Source: CTSoil-075 sp042610375 (lineage in GTDB: Bacteria > Bacillota > Negativicutes > DSM-13327). From it: 64,000 nucleotides of DNA. The notes under the pieces were generated by a model. That model saw only the letters and a list, made by a program, of their open reading frames with translations. It had not been told where the DNA came from and did not search any database. Every line of letters begins with the position of its first letter. The stretch's first letter is position 1. The translations under genes and the position numbers were made by a program. Below are positions 8,070 through 16,335 of the stretch, piece by piece. The DNA lies in contig NZ_JBGJZL010000005.1 in the NCBI RefSeq assembly GCF_042610375.1, positions 310,001 through 374,000 on the forward strand. The letters are read 5' to 3'.

Positions 8070-9797
8070 ATGGGGAATAGAAAGGCTGCTTTTTTATTAA
8101 GTAGTTGGAAAATTGCTAGGGCCTATTGGTTCTCAGAAGAGAAATGGTCTGCCTGGGGATTGTTATTGACAGTGATTGCTTTGAATTTAGGAATTGTATA
8201 TATTTTAGTATTACTGAATCTCTGGCAAGTTAGTTTTTATGAAGTCATACAGAATTATAATTATAGTGGATTTATTCAAGCCATCAAAGAATATAGCTTG
8301 CTAGCAGCTTGTTTGGTTATCGTCCGAGGATATCAGATTTATGCAAGAATGATTCTTCATATTCGTTGGCGTCGTTGGATGACGCAGCGATATCTATCAG
8401 ATTGGTTATGGAATAAGACTTATTATCTGCTTAATATTTCCGTTGGTCATGATATGGATAATCCTGACCAACGGATTAGTGAAGATGTTGAATTATTTGT
8501 TTGGCTGACTCTGCGGCTTTCTTTAGATTTACTCCAAGATGTTGTCACGATTCTGTCGTTCATCAGCATCTTATGGAATTTATCAGGGGTGCTTTATATT
8601 TCTGTTATGGGCTATCATCTTCCCATCTATGGTTATTTAGTATGGGCGGCAATTATTTATGCAGGATTTGGCACTTACTGGACAGTACGTATGGGGCAGC
8701 CTTTAGTTAAAATGGATTTTGATCAGCAACGTTATGAAGCTGATTTTCGTTTTAGTTTAATGCGACTTAGAGAAAATGCTGAAAGCATTGCTCTTTATGA
8801 TGGTGAAAAACAAGAAAAATGGAATTGTAGTAAGGATTTTAAGCAAATCGTTGGTAATTATTTAAAAATTATTCTTGTACGTAAAAGATTAATGTGGTTG
8901 ACTACAGGTTATACCCAAGTATCAGCAGTTTTTGCGTCGCTGGTTGCAGCACCTCGGTATTTTAGCAGTCATATACATTTAGGACAAATGTTTCAAATTG
9001 TTGATGCTTATCATCATGTACAAACAGGATTTTCTTTTGTTATTGATAGTTTCACACGTATCGCTCATTGGAGAGCTGTTGTCAATCGGCTGACTCATTT
9101 TTTAGTCAGTATGGAAATGGTTCGTACTCAATCTGCAGTGGCCTATCAGCTTGTTATTTGCAAAAAGAAATGCAAGGAGTATTCAGTAGAAAACTTGAAT
9201 GTTTTTTTGCCAGATGATACGCCTTTATTAAGCAATTTTTCATTATCGCTACATGGGGCTGAACGTTTGCTTATTATGGGACCATCTGGTTGTGGAAAAA
9301 GTACATTACTACGGACTTTTGCTGGTATTTGGCCTTATGCTTCAGGAAAAATGATCGTGCCTGAAGGTGAAAAAATAATGTTTGTTCCACAAAAATCCTA
9401 TATGCCTCTTGCTTCTTTGCGCGATATTTTTCAGTATCCAGGCCTAGAGAAGATGGTTTCAGATGAAGAGTTACAGTTCATATTGATAAAGTGCAAGTTA
9501 GAGCACCTATTTGATAAGCTAGATATTGTAATAGACTGGGGGCAAGTTTTGTCTTTAGGAGAGCAACAACGGGTAGCTTTTGTCCGTGTTTTATTGCAGA
9601 AACCTTATTGGTTATTTCTTGATGAAGCAACATCAGCTCTCGATGAGCAGATCGAAGAACAGATTTATAAGATGCTCATTGAAAAGTTATCAAAAACCTC
9701 CATTGTTAGTGTAGGACATCGACGTACACTCATGGCTTATCACCAGACACGATTACAATTAGATAATGATAAAAATTGGAAAATTATTAAAATGTAA
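8070..9797 (+). CDS. ABC transporter, SbmA/BacA-like permease fused to ATPase
   Basis: A half-transporter with membrane domain and ATPase in one chain, 575 aa (YddA/ABCD-type). Start: a GTG at 8058 is in frame, but GAGGTG placed 9 bases before ATG 8070 supports 8070. About six membrane segments span residues 25-330, including EEKWSAWGLL and the DNPDQRISEDVELF loop typical of the ABC_membrane_2 (SbmA_BacA) family. The ATPase has Walker A GPSGCGKST, signature LSLGEQQRV, Walker B WLFLDEATSALDE and the H-loop SVGHR. Relatives import peptides or move cobalamin or fatty acyl compounds. It acts as a homodimer. Substrate unknown. Confidence 0.88.
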   Translation: MGNRKAAFLLSSWKIARAYWFSEEKWSAWGLLLTVIALNLGIVYILVLLNLWQVSFYEVIQNYNYSGFIQAIKEYSLLAACLVIVRGYQIYARMILHIRWRRWMTQRYLSDWLWNKTYYLLNISVGHDMDNPDQRISEDVELFVWLTLRLSLDLLQDVVTILSFISILWNLSGVLYISVMGYHLPIYGYLVWAAIIYAGFGTYWTVRMGQPLVKMDFDQQRYEADFRFSLMRLRENAESIALYDGEKQEKWNCSKDFKQIVGNYLKIILVRKRLMWLTTGYTQVSAVFASLVAAPRYFSSHIHLGQMFQIVDAYHHVQTGFSFVIDSFTRIAHWRAVVNRLTHFLVSMEMVRTQSAVAYQLVICKKKCKEYSVENLNVFLPDDTPLLSNFSLSLHGAERLLIMGPSGCGKSTLLRTFAGIWPYASGKMIVPEGEKIMFVPQKSYMPLASLRDIFQYPGLEKMVSDEELQFILIKCKLEHLFDKLDIVIDWGQVLSLGEQQRVAFVRVLLQKPYWLFLDEATSALDEQIEEQIYKMLIEKLSKTSIVSVGHRRTLMAYHQTRLQLDNDKNWKIIKM

Positions 9798-9822
9798 AAA
9801 AATAAGGTATTCAATATACGTA

Positions 9823-9855
9823 GGCAAATAAAAAAGGAGTCTATTTTTATTTGCC
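9823..9855. terminator. AT-rich hairpin after the ABC transporter gene
   Basis: Perfect 12 bp stem GGCAAATAAAAA / TTTTTATTTGCC with a 9-base loop. There is no T-run after it, so termination is only suggested by its place. Confidence 0.45.
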
Positions 9856-10013
9856 GAAAAGTAGTATTAATAGAGTTGGAAAATATAAAATTTTCTTAAT
9901 TTAGCTAATGAAGGCTGAGTATTTTCTTATGGATATAATGGTTTACCACAAAACAATTTTTTTATCTTATGAAAAGGTAAATGAACAGGGTGGATTGGAA
10001 AGTGAGGAGAGTA

Positions 10014-10805
10014 ATGAACTCGAAACTGAGCACGAAGGGGAGTCCCACGGACAAATATTTAATTGCTTCTGTAGATCGGGCCATCCAATTACTTTTCATG
10101 CTTGAAAGTGGACCCTTAGAAATGGGGGTTACAGAGCTTAGTAGAGCCCTTGGAGTGCAGAAAAGTACTGTACACAATCTATTACAAACTTTGCTTGCCA
10201 GAGACCTTGTTCGCAAGACGGATACGGGGCGTTACACCTTAGGATTTCGTTTAATGCCCCTAGGGCTGGCTTGTACTGAACGTTTAGATATTCGTAGAAT
10301 ATCTTCTCCGATTCTCAATCAATTAGTAAATGAAGCAAAAGAGGTTGTGTTACTTGCAGTATTGTCGGCGGGCCAAATCACTATTGTTGAACGCATTGAA
10401 CCACCGCGTCAAGTTTTTATGGTTCCACGTTTTGATTATTGTAATACTTTTCATAGTTCAGGGCTTGGAAAGGTTTTTCTAGCTTTTGGGCCAGAAGACT
10501 TATTCAAAAAAGTCATGTCACGCACACTACAACGATACACGCCGAATACACTAACTGAAAAAGAACTTCTTCATAGAGAAATCGATAAAATTAGGCAGCA
10601 AGGTTATTCCGTGGCGTGTGATGAAACAATTGAGGGCGTTACGTGCATTGGCGCACCAATTCTGAATGCTCATGGTAAAATTGAGGCCGCTGTTTCTGTC
10701 TCCGGTGCCACATCTTGGCTTGGTAAAGATGAATATGAACCTATGGTACGTATCTTAAGAGAAAAAGCAAAGATGGTTTCAGAACAATTAGGGTATCGAG
10801 CTTAA
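10014..10805 (+). CDS. IclR family transcriptional regulator
   Basis: A 263-aa regulator with an N-terminal winged helix (VDRAIQLLFMLESGP; MGVTELSRALGVQKSTVHNLL) and a C-terminal IclR effector domain (about 85-255; HSSGLGKVFLAF and GVTCIGAPILNAHGKIEAAVSVSG). Start: ATG 9981 and ATG 10014 are both in frame; GAGGAG just before 10014 is the better ribosome site. The gene lies directly upstream of, and in the same direction as, the 2-oxoacid:ferredoxin oxidoreductase operon, and a striking inverted repeat in the gap (10841-10866) is a likely binding site, so it probably controls that operon and perhaps itself. The effector is unknown; 2-oxoacids or related acids are usual for this family. Confidence 0.9.
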   Translation: MNSKLSTKGSPTDKYLIASVDRAIQLLFMLESGPLEMGVTELSRALGVQKSTVHNLLQTLLARDLVRKTDTGRYTLGFRLMPLGLACTERLDIRRISSPILNQLVNEAKEVVLLAVLSAGQITIVERIEPPRQVFMVPRFDYCNTFHSSGLGKVFLAFGPEDLFKKVMSRTLQRYTPNTLTEKELLHREIDKIRQQGYSVACDETIEGVTCIGAPILNAHGKIEAAVSVSGATSWLGKDEYEPMVRILREKAKMVSEQLGYRA

Positions 10806-10840
10806 AGTTTGATGAGTGTAGTGAAAGAATCTTTAAAAAA

Positions 10841-10866
10841 ATGAACAACGTTCATTTCTAATGAAC
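10841..10866. promoter_or_regulatory. Overlapping inverted repeats, likely IclR operator
   Basis: Three alternating half-sites: ATGAAC, aac, GTTCATT, tct, AATGAAC. Each neighbouring pair forms a perfect dyad with a 3-base centre. It lies about 30 bases before the first kor gene, where a bound regulator would touch the promoter. Confidence 0.55.
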
Positions 10867-10896
10867 AAAAAAATATTTTTAAAGGAGAGATGAGTT

Positions 10897-11100
10897 ATGC
10901 CAAGGCCCGTTTTTTTTCAAGAAAGGTGCAAGGGATGTGAATTATGTACCGTTGCCTGTCCCAAAAAGATAGTCGTCATGTCGAGTCAATTCAACAATAA
11001 AGGATATAACTTCTCAACCTGTATTGATGATGGGAAATGCATTGGCTGTGCTTTGTGTGCTAAGACTTGTCCAGATACAGTCATTGAAATTTATAAGTAA
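10897..11100 (+). CDS. korD: 2-oxoacid:ferredoxin oxidoreductase, delta (ferredoxin-like) subunit
   Basis: A 67-aa dicluster ferredoxin with two CxxCxxCxxxCP motifs (CKGCELCTVACP and CIGCALCAKTCP), each binding a 4Fe-4S cluster. It carries electrons between the TPP-bearing subunits and soluble ferredoxin. First of four tightly packed genes (delta, alpha, beta, gamma), the usual order for 2-oxoglutarate/2-oxoisovalerate-type enzymes. AAAGGAGAG precedes the ATG. Oxygen-sensitive by nature. Confidence 0.9.
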   Translation: MPRPVFFQERCKGCELCTVACPKKIVVMSSQFNNKGYNFSTCIDDGKCIGCALCAKTCPDTVIEIYK

Positions 11101-11121
11101 TAGAAAGAGAGAGTGAGGAAT

Positions 11122-12195
11122 GTGTCAGAAAAAGTATTAATGAAAGGTAATGAAGCCATTGGTGAAGCAGCAATTCTTGCTGGATGCTGTCATTATTTTG
11201 GTTATCCCATTACTCCTCAGTCGGAATTAATTGAATATATGGCAAAACATCTTCCGCGAGTGAATGGAACCTTTTTACAAGCGGAAAGTGAAGTCGCTGC
11301 CATTAATATGGTATATGGGGCATCGGGTGCTGGTGCTCGCGTGATGACCTCCACATCGAGTCCTGGAATGAGCCTAAAGCAAGAAGGGATTTCTTATATT
11401 GCTGCGGGTGAGCTGCCTTGTGTCATTGTCAATATTATGCGGGGTGGACCTGGTCTTGGTAGTATACAACCAGCCCAGGGGGATTATTTTCAAGCGACTA
11501 AAGGTGGTGGGCATGGGGATTATCACTGTATTGTCCTTGCTCCAAACTCTGTACAAGAAATGTTCGATTTAACTCTTCTCGCTTTTGAACTTGGAGATAA
11601 ACATCTCAATCCTGTCATACTTCTTGGCGATGGTGCCCTTGGACAAATGATGGAACCTTTGAGTTTAAATGTGGATAGAGTGGATCAGGTAGATAAAACA
11701 TGGGCTACAACTGGCATGGGAGAACGAAATAAACCGAATCGAGTCAATACACTTCATTTAAAGCCCGAGGAGTTGGAAGGCCATAATAATAAGCTACAAC
11801 GAAAATATGCTTTAATCAAAGAACAAGAAGTACGCTGGAAAGAAGATCTTACAGAAGATGCAGAGTTGATATTAGTAGCATATGGCATCACATCGCGTAT
11901 TGCTTATTCTGCAATGGAAATGGCACGAGCTGAAGGGTTAAAAGTTGGCGTATTTCGCCCCATTACGTTATGGCCATTCCCGGAGAAAGCGCTGGTCAAT
12001 GCTACAAAGACAGCATCTGCCATTTTAACATTAGAGCTGAGTGCAGGACAAATGGTCGAAGATGTTCGTTTAGCAGTAAATGGTTCAAAAAACGTTTATT
12101 TTCACGGTCGCACAGGAGGAATGGTCATGACTCCTCGCCAAGTTGTTGAAGAGATCCATAAGATTTTTGCAGTGAAAGAAGGGGCAGAAAAATGA
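11122..12195 (+). CDS. korA: 2-oxoacid:ferredoxin oxidoreductase, alpha subunit (VorB/KorA)
   Basis: About 357 aa, covering the pyrimidine-binding domain and transketolase C-terminal domain. The N-terminus MSEKVLMKGNEAIGEAA is that of VorB/KorA proteins. In-frame GTG codons occur at 11113 and 11122; neither has a perfect ribosome site, and I prefer 11122 from the family N-terminus. YPITPQSELIEYM and LQAESEVAAINMVYGASGAGAR are conserved; LTLELSAGQMVEDVRLA follows near the end. With the beta subunit it oxidatively decarboxylates a 2-oxoacid to an acyl-CoA, reducing ferredoxin, or runs in reverse. Which 2-oxoacid (2-oxoglutarate or branched-chain) cannot be told from sequence alone. The stop overlaps the next start (ATGA). 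Confidence 0.9.
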   Translation: MSEKVLMKGNEAIGEAAILAGCCHYFGYPITPQSELIEYMAKHLPRVNGTFLQAESEVAAINMVYGASGAGARVMTSTSSPGMSLKQEGISYIAAGELPCVIVNIMRGGPGLGSIQPAQGDYFQATKGGGHGDYHCIVLAPNSVQEMFDLTLLAFELGDKHLNPVILLGDGALGQMMEPLSLNVDRVDQVDKTWATTGMGERNKPNRVNTLHLKPEELEGHNNKLQRKYALIKEQEVRWKEDLTEDAELILVAYGITSRIAYSAMEMARAEGLKVGVFRPITLWPFPEKALVNATKTASAILTLELSAGQMVEDVRLAVNGSKNVYFHGRTGGMVMTPRQVVEEIHKIFAVKEGAEK

Positions 12196-12944
12196 GTGAA
12201 AAAATATTTAGCAGACCACAGTCCCTCACTGATATACAAACTCATTATTGCCCAGGATGCCATCATGGAATCATTCATCGTTTAGTAGCAGAAGTGATTG
12301 ATGAACTGGGGTTGCAAGAAAAAACAATTGCTGTAGTACCTGTAGGATGCTCAGCAATGGCTGATGAATATTTCAATATGGATTCACAGCAAGCTGCTCA
12401 TGGTCGCGCTCCAGCAGTTGCGACAGGAATCAAGCGTGTACATCCAGACCGAGTTGTATTTACATATCAAGGTGATGGCGATATCGCAGCGATCGGTTGT
12501 GCTGAGATTGTGCATGCTGCATTACGTGGAGAAAAAATAACAACAATTTTTGTGAATAATGCCATTTATGGAATGACAGGTGGACAAATGGCTCCAACAA
12601 CTTTAGCAGGACAAAAAACTGCAACTTCGCCAGACGGACGGCAGAGTTCATCAGTTGGTATGCCAATGGGGTTATCTGAGATGTTAGCGACTCTTGATGG
12701 CGCAAAGTATATTGCAAGGGTTGCCGTTGATAGTCCTAAAAATATGGCAACTGCCAAAAACTCTATAAAAGAAGCTTTTCAAGTTCAGCTTCGACAAGAA
12801 GGATTTGCTATGGTTGAGGTATTATCAACTTGTCCTACGAATTGGGGAAAAACACCCATTGAAGCTGTGCAATGGCTCAGAGACAATATGATGCCCCAAT
12901 TTCCTCTCGGGATTTATAAAAATGCCGGGGGTGAAAAACAATGA
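12192..12944 (+). CDS. korB: 2-oxoacid:ferredoxin oxidoreductase, beta subunit (TPP-binding)
   Basis: 250 aa. It binds thiamin diphosphate: the GDGDIAAIGCAEIVHAA motif and the downstream FVNNAIYGMTGGQMAPTT form the classical GDG-(x)n-NN Mg/TPP signature. The N-terminal HYCPGCHHGI is family-typical. It pairs with the alpha subunit to form the active site. It overlaps both neighbours by 4 bases (ATGA), so translation is coupled through the operon. Confidence 0.92.
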   Translation: MSEKIFSRPQSLTDIQTHYCPGCHHGIIHRLVAEVIDELGLQEKTIAVVPVGCSAMADEYFNMDSQQAAHGRAPAVATGIKRVHPDRVVFTYQGDGDIAAIGCAEIVHAALRGEKITTIFVNNAIYGMTGGQMAPTTLAGQKTATSPDGRQSSSVGMPMGLSEMLATLDGAKYIARVAVDSPKNMATAKNSIKEAFQVQLRQEGFAMVEVLSTCPTNWGKTPIEAVQWLRDNMMPQFPLGIYKNAGGEKQ

Positions 12945-13483
12945 GACAAGAAATGATTATTGCAGGTTTTGGTGGGCAAGGAGTTTTAGTGATGGGGCAG
13001 ATATTAACGTATGCAGGGATGCTTGAAGACAAACAAGTATCATGGATTCCTTCCTATGGCCCAGAAATGAGAGGTGGGACAGCCAATTGCTCTGTTATTA
13101 TATCGAGTGAACCCATTGGTTCACCAATTGTCTATGAGCCAACAGCAGCTGTTGTGATGAATTTGCAGTCCTTTGATAAATTTGAGTCAATGGTTCAGCC
13201 ACAGGGGATTCTAATCGTGAATAGCTCTTTAATCAATAAAGAAACAAAACGTGATGACATTAAAGCTTATGGGGTTCCTGTTAGTGAGATAGCAAGTGAA
13301 CTCGGCAATCCCAAAATGGCGAATATGGTGGCGCTTGGCGCACTCATCGCTGCCACAGGAGTTGTGGAAAGGGAATCTTTATTTAAAGCCTTTGCCAAAA
13401 AATTTGTTTCAAAACCTCAGCTTCTAAAAGCAAATCAAGAAGCCATTCAAAGAGGTTACGACTGTGTTACCGAGGGTATATAA
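12941..13483 (+). CDS. korC: 2-oxoacid:ferredoxin oxidoreductase, gamma subunit
   Basis: 180 aa, POR gamma domain. Family motifs are seen at the start (IIAGFGGQGVLVMGQIL) and in SYGPEMRGGTANCSVIIS. It completes the alpha-beta-gamma-delta complex. The start codon overlaps the korB stop, and the operon ends in a 21 bp hairpin. All four genes are intact, with no missing conserved motif. Confidence 0.92.
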   Translation: MRQEMIIAGFGGQGVLVMGQILTYAGMLEDKQVSWIPSYGPEMRGGTANCSVIISSEPIGSPIVYEPTAAVVMNLQSFDKFESMVQPQGILIVNSSLINKETKRDDIKAYGVPVSEIASELGNPKMANMVALGALIAATGVVERESLFKAFAKKFVSKPQLLKANQEAIQRGYDCVTEGI

Positions 13484-13524
13484 TTTTATAGTGAATAAAT
13501 GATAATCCATAATTAATAATTGTA

Positions 13525-13572
13525 AAAAATACAATGGATACGCAAAAGTAATTGCGTATCCATTGTATTTTT
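13525..13572. terminator. Terminator of the kor operon
   Basis: A perfect 21 bp stem (13525-13545 with 13552-13572) and a 6-base loop; an A-run on the left and a T-run on the right are part of the stem. Confidence 0.85.
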
Positions 13573-13633
13573 GGGATAATAAATATCTTGATGAATTTAT
13601 AATAAAAAAATTAGAGAATAAGGCGGATAATGT

Positions 13634-13662
13634 TTGCAAAAAAGATATAAAAAGAATAAAAT
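13634..13662 (+). promoter_or_regulatory. SigA-type promoter for the dedA gene
   Basis: TTGCAA at 13634, 17-base spacer, TAAAAT at 13657-13662. It leaves a leader of about 80 bases before the dedA start. Confidence 0.5.
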
Positions 13663-13750
13663 CTCTATGTGGCGTATAGCAAGTCAAGTTGCTACTTACA
13701 ATAGAGTGGTAGAAAGGTATTGAGTTGTTTTTTGCTTTAGGGGGTTATGT

Positions 13751-14347
13751 ATGGAAGGAATTTTTCAAGTAGTGCTTGATCTAATTGAAATATGGGGATA
13801 TCCTGCGATCTTAATCGGGATGGCCTTAGAAAGTGCGAATATTCCTATTCCCAGTGAGCTAATTTTTGGTTTTGCTGGTTATCTTGTTTTTCTTGGGAGG
13901 CTAGATTTTAATTTAGCTGTTACCGCAGGTGTAATTGGTGGTTTGCTTGGTTCCATCTTATCCTATTCGGTTGGTTATTATGGTGGACCTAATTTTGTAA
14001 TGAAGTATGGGCGATATATTTTTTTATCGAAAAAAAATGTGACCAAGGCACAAAAATGGTTTGACCAATATGGTTTGATCACAGTACTGGTTGCACGGCT
14101 ATTGCCTGTTGTTCGTACGTTTATTTCATTACCTGCTGGATTTGCAAGGGTTAACTTTCTCAAGTTTATAGTATATACTATTTTAGGATCGGTACCTTGG
14201 ACCATTGCTCTTATTTATATTGGTATGTTATTGGGTGAGAATTGGCATACAATGCATACGATAGGTCATGAGATTAGTTTAGTTGTAGCTAGTGGGCTGT
14301 TTATTTTGGGGATTTATTATATAATAAGAAAGGGACAAACGACCTGA
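13751..14347 (+). CDS. DedA family membrane protein
   Basis: 198-aa inner-membrane protein of the DedA/VTT (SNARE-associated) family. Features: the re-entrant start YPAILIGMALESANIPIPSELIFGFAGYL with the acidic residue of the family, and VARLLPVVRTFISLPAGFARVNF with the conserved Arg pairs. Four to five hydrophobic segments. Relatives act as polyprenyl-phosphate or phospholipid flippases (UptA type) that depend on proton motive force. The neighbour downstream is a SpoVB-like lipid-linked precursor exporter, so a role in envelope lipid recycling fits (inference). AGGGGG ribosome site. Confidence 0.88.
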   Translation: MEGIFQVVLDLIEIWGYPAILIGMALESANIPIPSELIFGFAGYLVFLGRLDFNLAVTAGVIGGLLGSILSYSVGYYGGPNFVMKYGRYIFLSKKNVTKAQKWFDQYGLITVLVARLLPVVRTFISLPAGFARVNFLKFIVYTILGSVPWTIALIYIGMLLGENWHTMHTIGHEISLVVASGLFILGIYYIIRKGQTT

Positions 14348-14429
14348 AGAAAAGTATGTCAGAAGGGCGTAAAGAACGTTAACGATAAATGGATGACAAC
14401 ATCAGAATATGAAGCGAAGGATATAGAAC

Positions 14430-16067
14430 ATGACGGAATCAAGGGAAAAAACACCAGGAAATGAAAAACAGAGTAACTCTTTTCTCAAAGGGACATTGAT
14501 TTTAACCGTGGGCGGAATTGTTGTAAAAGTAATTGGTTTTTTAAATTGGATTATCTTATCAAGAGTGTTAGGTGGAGAAGGAATTGGACTTTATCAAATG
14601 GCCTTTCCGATCTATCTTTTAGCATTGAGTGTTTCTTCAGCAGGTATCCCTATAGCCATTTCAATTATCACTGCTGAAAAGCTAGCCCTTCATGATTTTA
14701 AGGGGGCAACGCGTGTTTTTCATCTTTCATTAACAGTATTGACGGTCACAGGGCTGTTTTTTAGTTTATTATTATATTTTGGTGCTGAATTGTTAATTAA
14801 ATATCAATTTATTCATGATTCACGAGCTTATTATGCTTTATTAGCCTTAGCACCAGCGGTGTTCTTTGTAACGATTCTATCAAGTTTTCGAGGTTATTTG
14901 CAAGGCTGTCAAATTATGACTCCAACAGCAGTTTCACAAATTGTGGAACAATTGGTACGGGTTATTACAATGCTAATTTTTGCTAGCATGTTATTACCTA
15001 AAGGATTAGAATATGCAGCAGGTGGTGCTAGTCTTGGTGCTGCTCCTGGAGCTATTGCTGGTCTTTTAGTTCTTATTTATTATTATTGGAAATTAAATAA
15101 AACCTTTAAACATAGAATTGATGAAGAGCACGACCCTAAGCCCCAAGAGTCGGGGGTGAGTATCATTAAACGGATGGCTAAGCTCGCTTTGCCTGTATCG
15201 CTATCGAGTCTGATGCTTCCGATTGTTGCCAATCTTGATTTGTTTATTGTACCAGCTCGTTTGGAGGTGGCAGGATATACAGTAGAACAAGCTACAGAAT
15301 TATTTGGTTATCTGACAGGTATGGCTGTACCCCTTCTCAATTTATCGACCATTTTAACTGCTGCCCTTGCCATTAGTTTGGTACCAGCTATTTCTGAATC
15401 TTTTTCATTGAAGAATACAAAACGAATTTATGAGCAGACTGCTTCTGCTATGCGCGTTGCCAATTTAGTGACCATACCTGCTTTTGTTGCCTTATTAATT
15501 TTAGCTGCGCCTATTTCTCAAATGGTTTATAATGCGCCACAAGCTAGTCAGTCAATTAGTATCTTATCAATCGGAGTTGTCCTGCTTGGAATACATCAGG
15601 TGACAACCGGAGTATTACAAGGTATGGGACATACTGCTATTCCTGTCATCAATATGGGGATTGCCATTGTATTTAAAGTTATTTTGAATTGGGTGCTGAC
15701 AGCTGTGCCGACTTTAGGGATCAAAGGGTCAACGTGGGCAACTGTAGCAGATTTTGGTGTAGGTGCAGTACTAAACATCTACTTTGTTAATCGCTATGTG
15801 GGATATTCCATGGAGTTAAAAAGTCTCGTAAAACCTGCTATGGCAGCTGTTGCCATGGGAGGAATCATTTATGTCGTTTATGATATGTTGATGATAGAAA
15901 TCGGCAGTAATGCTTTTGCAACATTGACAGGAATGTCATGTGGTATTATAGTATATGGCGCTGTACTTTTATTCCTCGGTGGTATTAGTGAGGGTGACGT
16001 AAAACAGATGCCCTTCATTGGTGGACGTATAGCGACGATATTGAGTCGATTTGGATTATTTAAGTAA
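14430..16067 (+). CDS. spoVB: Stage V sporulation protein B-like oligosaccharide flippase
   Basis: 545 aa with about 14 membrane segments, MOP/MATE superfamily (SpoVB/Wzx branch, related to MurJ). The N-terminus SFLKGTLILTVGGIVVKVIGFL and the following SRVLGGEGIGLYQMAFPIYLL are typical of SpoVB. In Bacillus, SpoVB is needed for spore cortex synthesis and probably flips lipid-linked peptidoglycan precursor; paralogs serve in growing cells. GAAGGA ribosome site. No nearby cortex genes, so a spore-only role cannot be claimed. Confidence 0.85.
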   Translation: MTESREKTPGNEKQSNSFLKGTLILTVGGIVVKVIGFLNWIILSRVLGGEGIGLYQMAFPIYLLALSVSSAGIPIAISIITAEKLALHDFKGATRVFHLSLTVLTVTGLFFSLLLYFGAELLIKYQFIHDSRAYYALLALAPAVFFVTILSSFRGYLQGCQIMTPTAVSQIVEQLVRVITMLIFASMLLPKGLEYAAGGASLGAAPGAIAGLLVLIYYYWKLNKTFKHRIDEEHDPKPQESGVSIIKRMAKLALPVSLSSLMLPIVANLDLFIVPARLEVAGYTVEQATELFGYLTGMAVPLLNLSTILTAALAISLVPAISESFSLKNTKRIYEQTASAMRVANLVTIPAFVALLILAAPISQMVYNAPQASQSISILSIGVVLLGIHQVTTGVLQGMGHTAIPVINMGIAIVFKVILNWVLTAVPTLGIKGSTWATVADFGVGAVLNIYFVNRYVGYSMELKSLVKPAMAAVAMGGIIYVVYDMLMIEIGSNAFATLTGMSCGIIVYGAVLLFLGGISEGDVKQMPFIGGRIATILSRFGLFK

Positions 16068-16111
16068 ATAAAAAACTCGGTGTTACGTTAAGAATTCTGG
16101 TCAAAAGTAGT

Positions 16112-16158
16112 AAAGGTTAGGCGCAAGTATTGTATTTTTTTTGTGCCTAATCTTTTCA
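16112..16158 (+). terminator. Hairpin after spoVB
   Basis: 15 bp stem AAAGGTTAGGCGCAA with TTGTGCCTAATCTTT (two G-U pairs), ending in four T. The loop itself is T-rich. Confidence 0.6.
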
Positions 16159-16335
16159 ATTTGATATGGAAAATAGAACTACTAGGAAAAAAATATGTCA
16201 AGACTAGTAATAAAAAAATGATATGATATAATTATTTGTAAAGAATTATTATCCATTTCTTAGTGCTTTTACTATCGTTTTTATTGTAGTTATTCAATTA
16301 AAATTTTATAAAATCTTATGGGCAAGGTGGTAATT

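Noticed and set aside
16160..16335. NrdR boxes or an Fnr box upstream of nrdD
   Set aside because: AT-rich sequence gives only partial matches; a TATAAT at 16227 has no good -35 partner.
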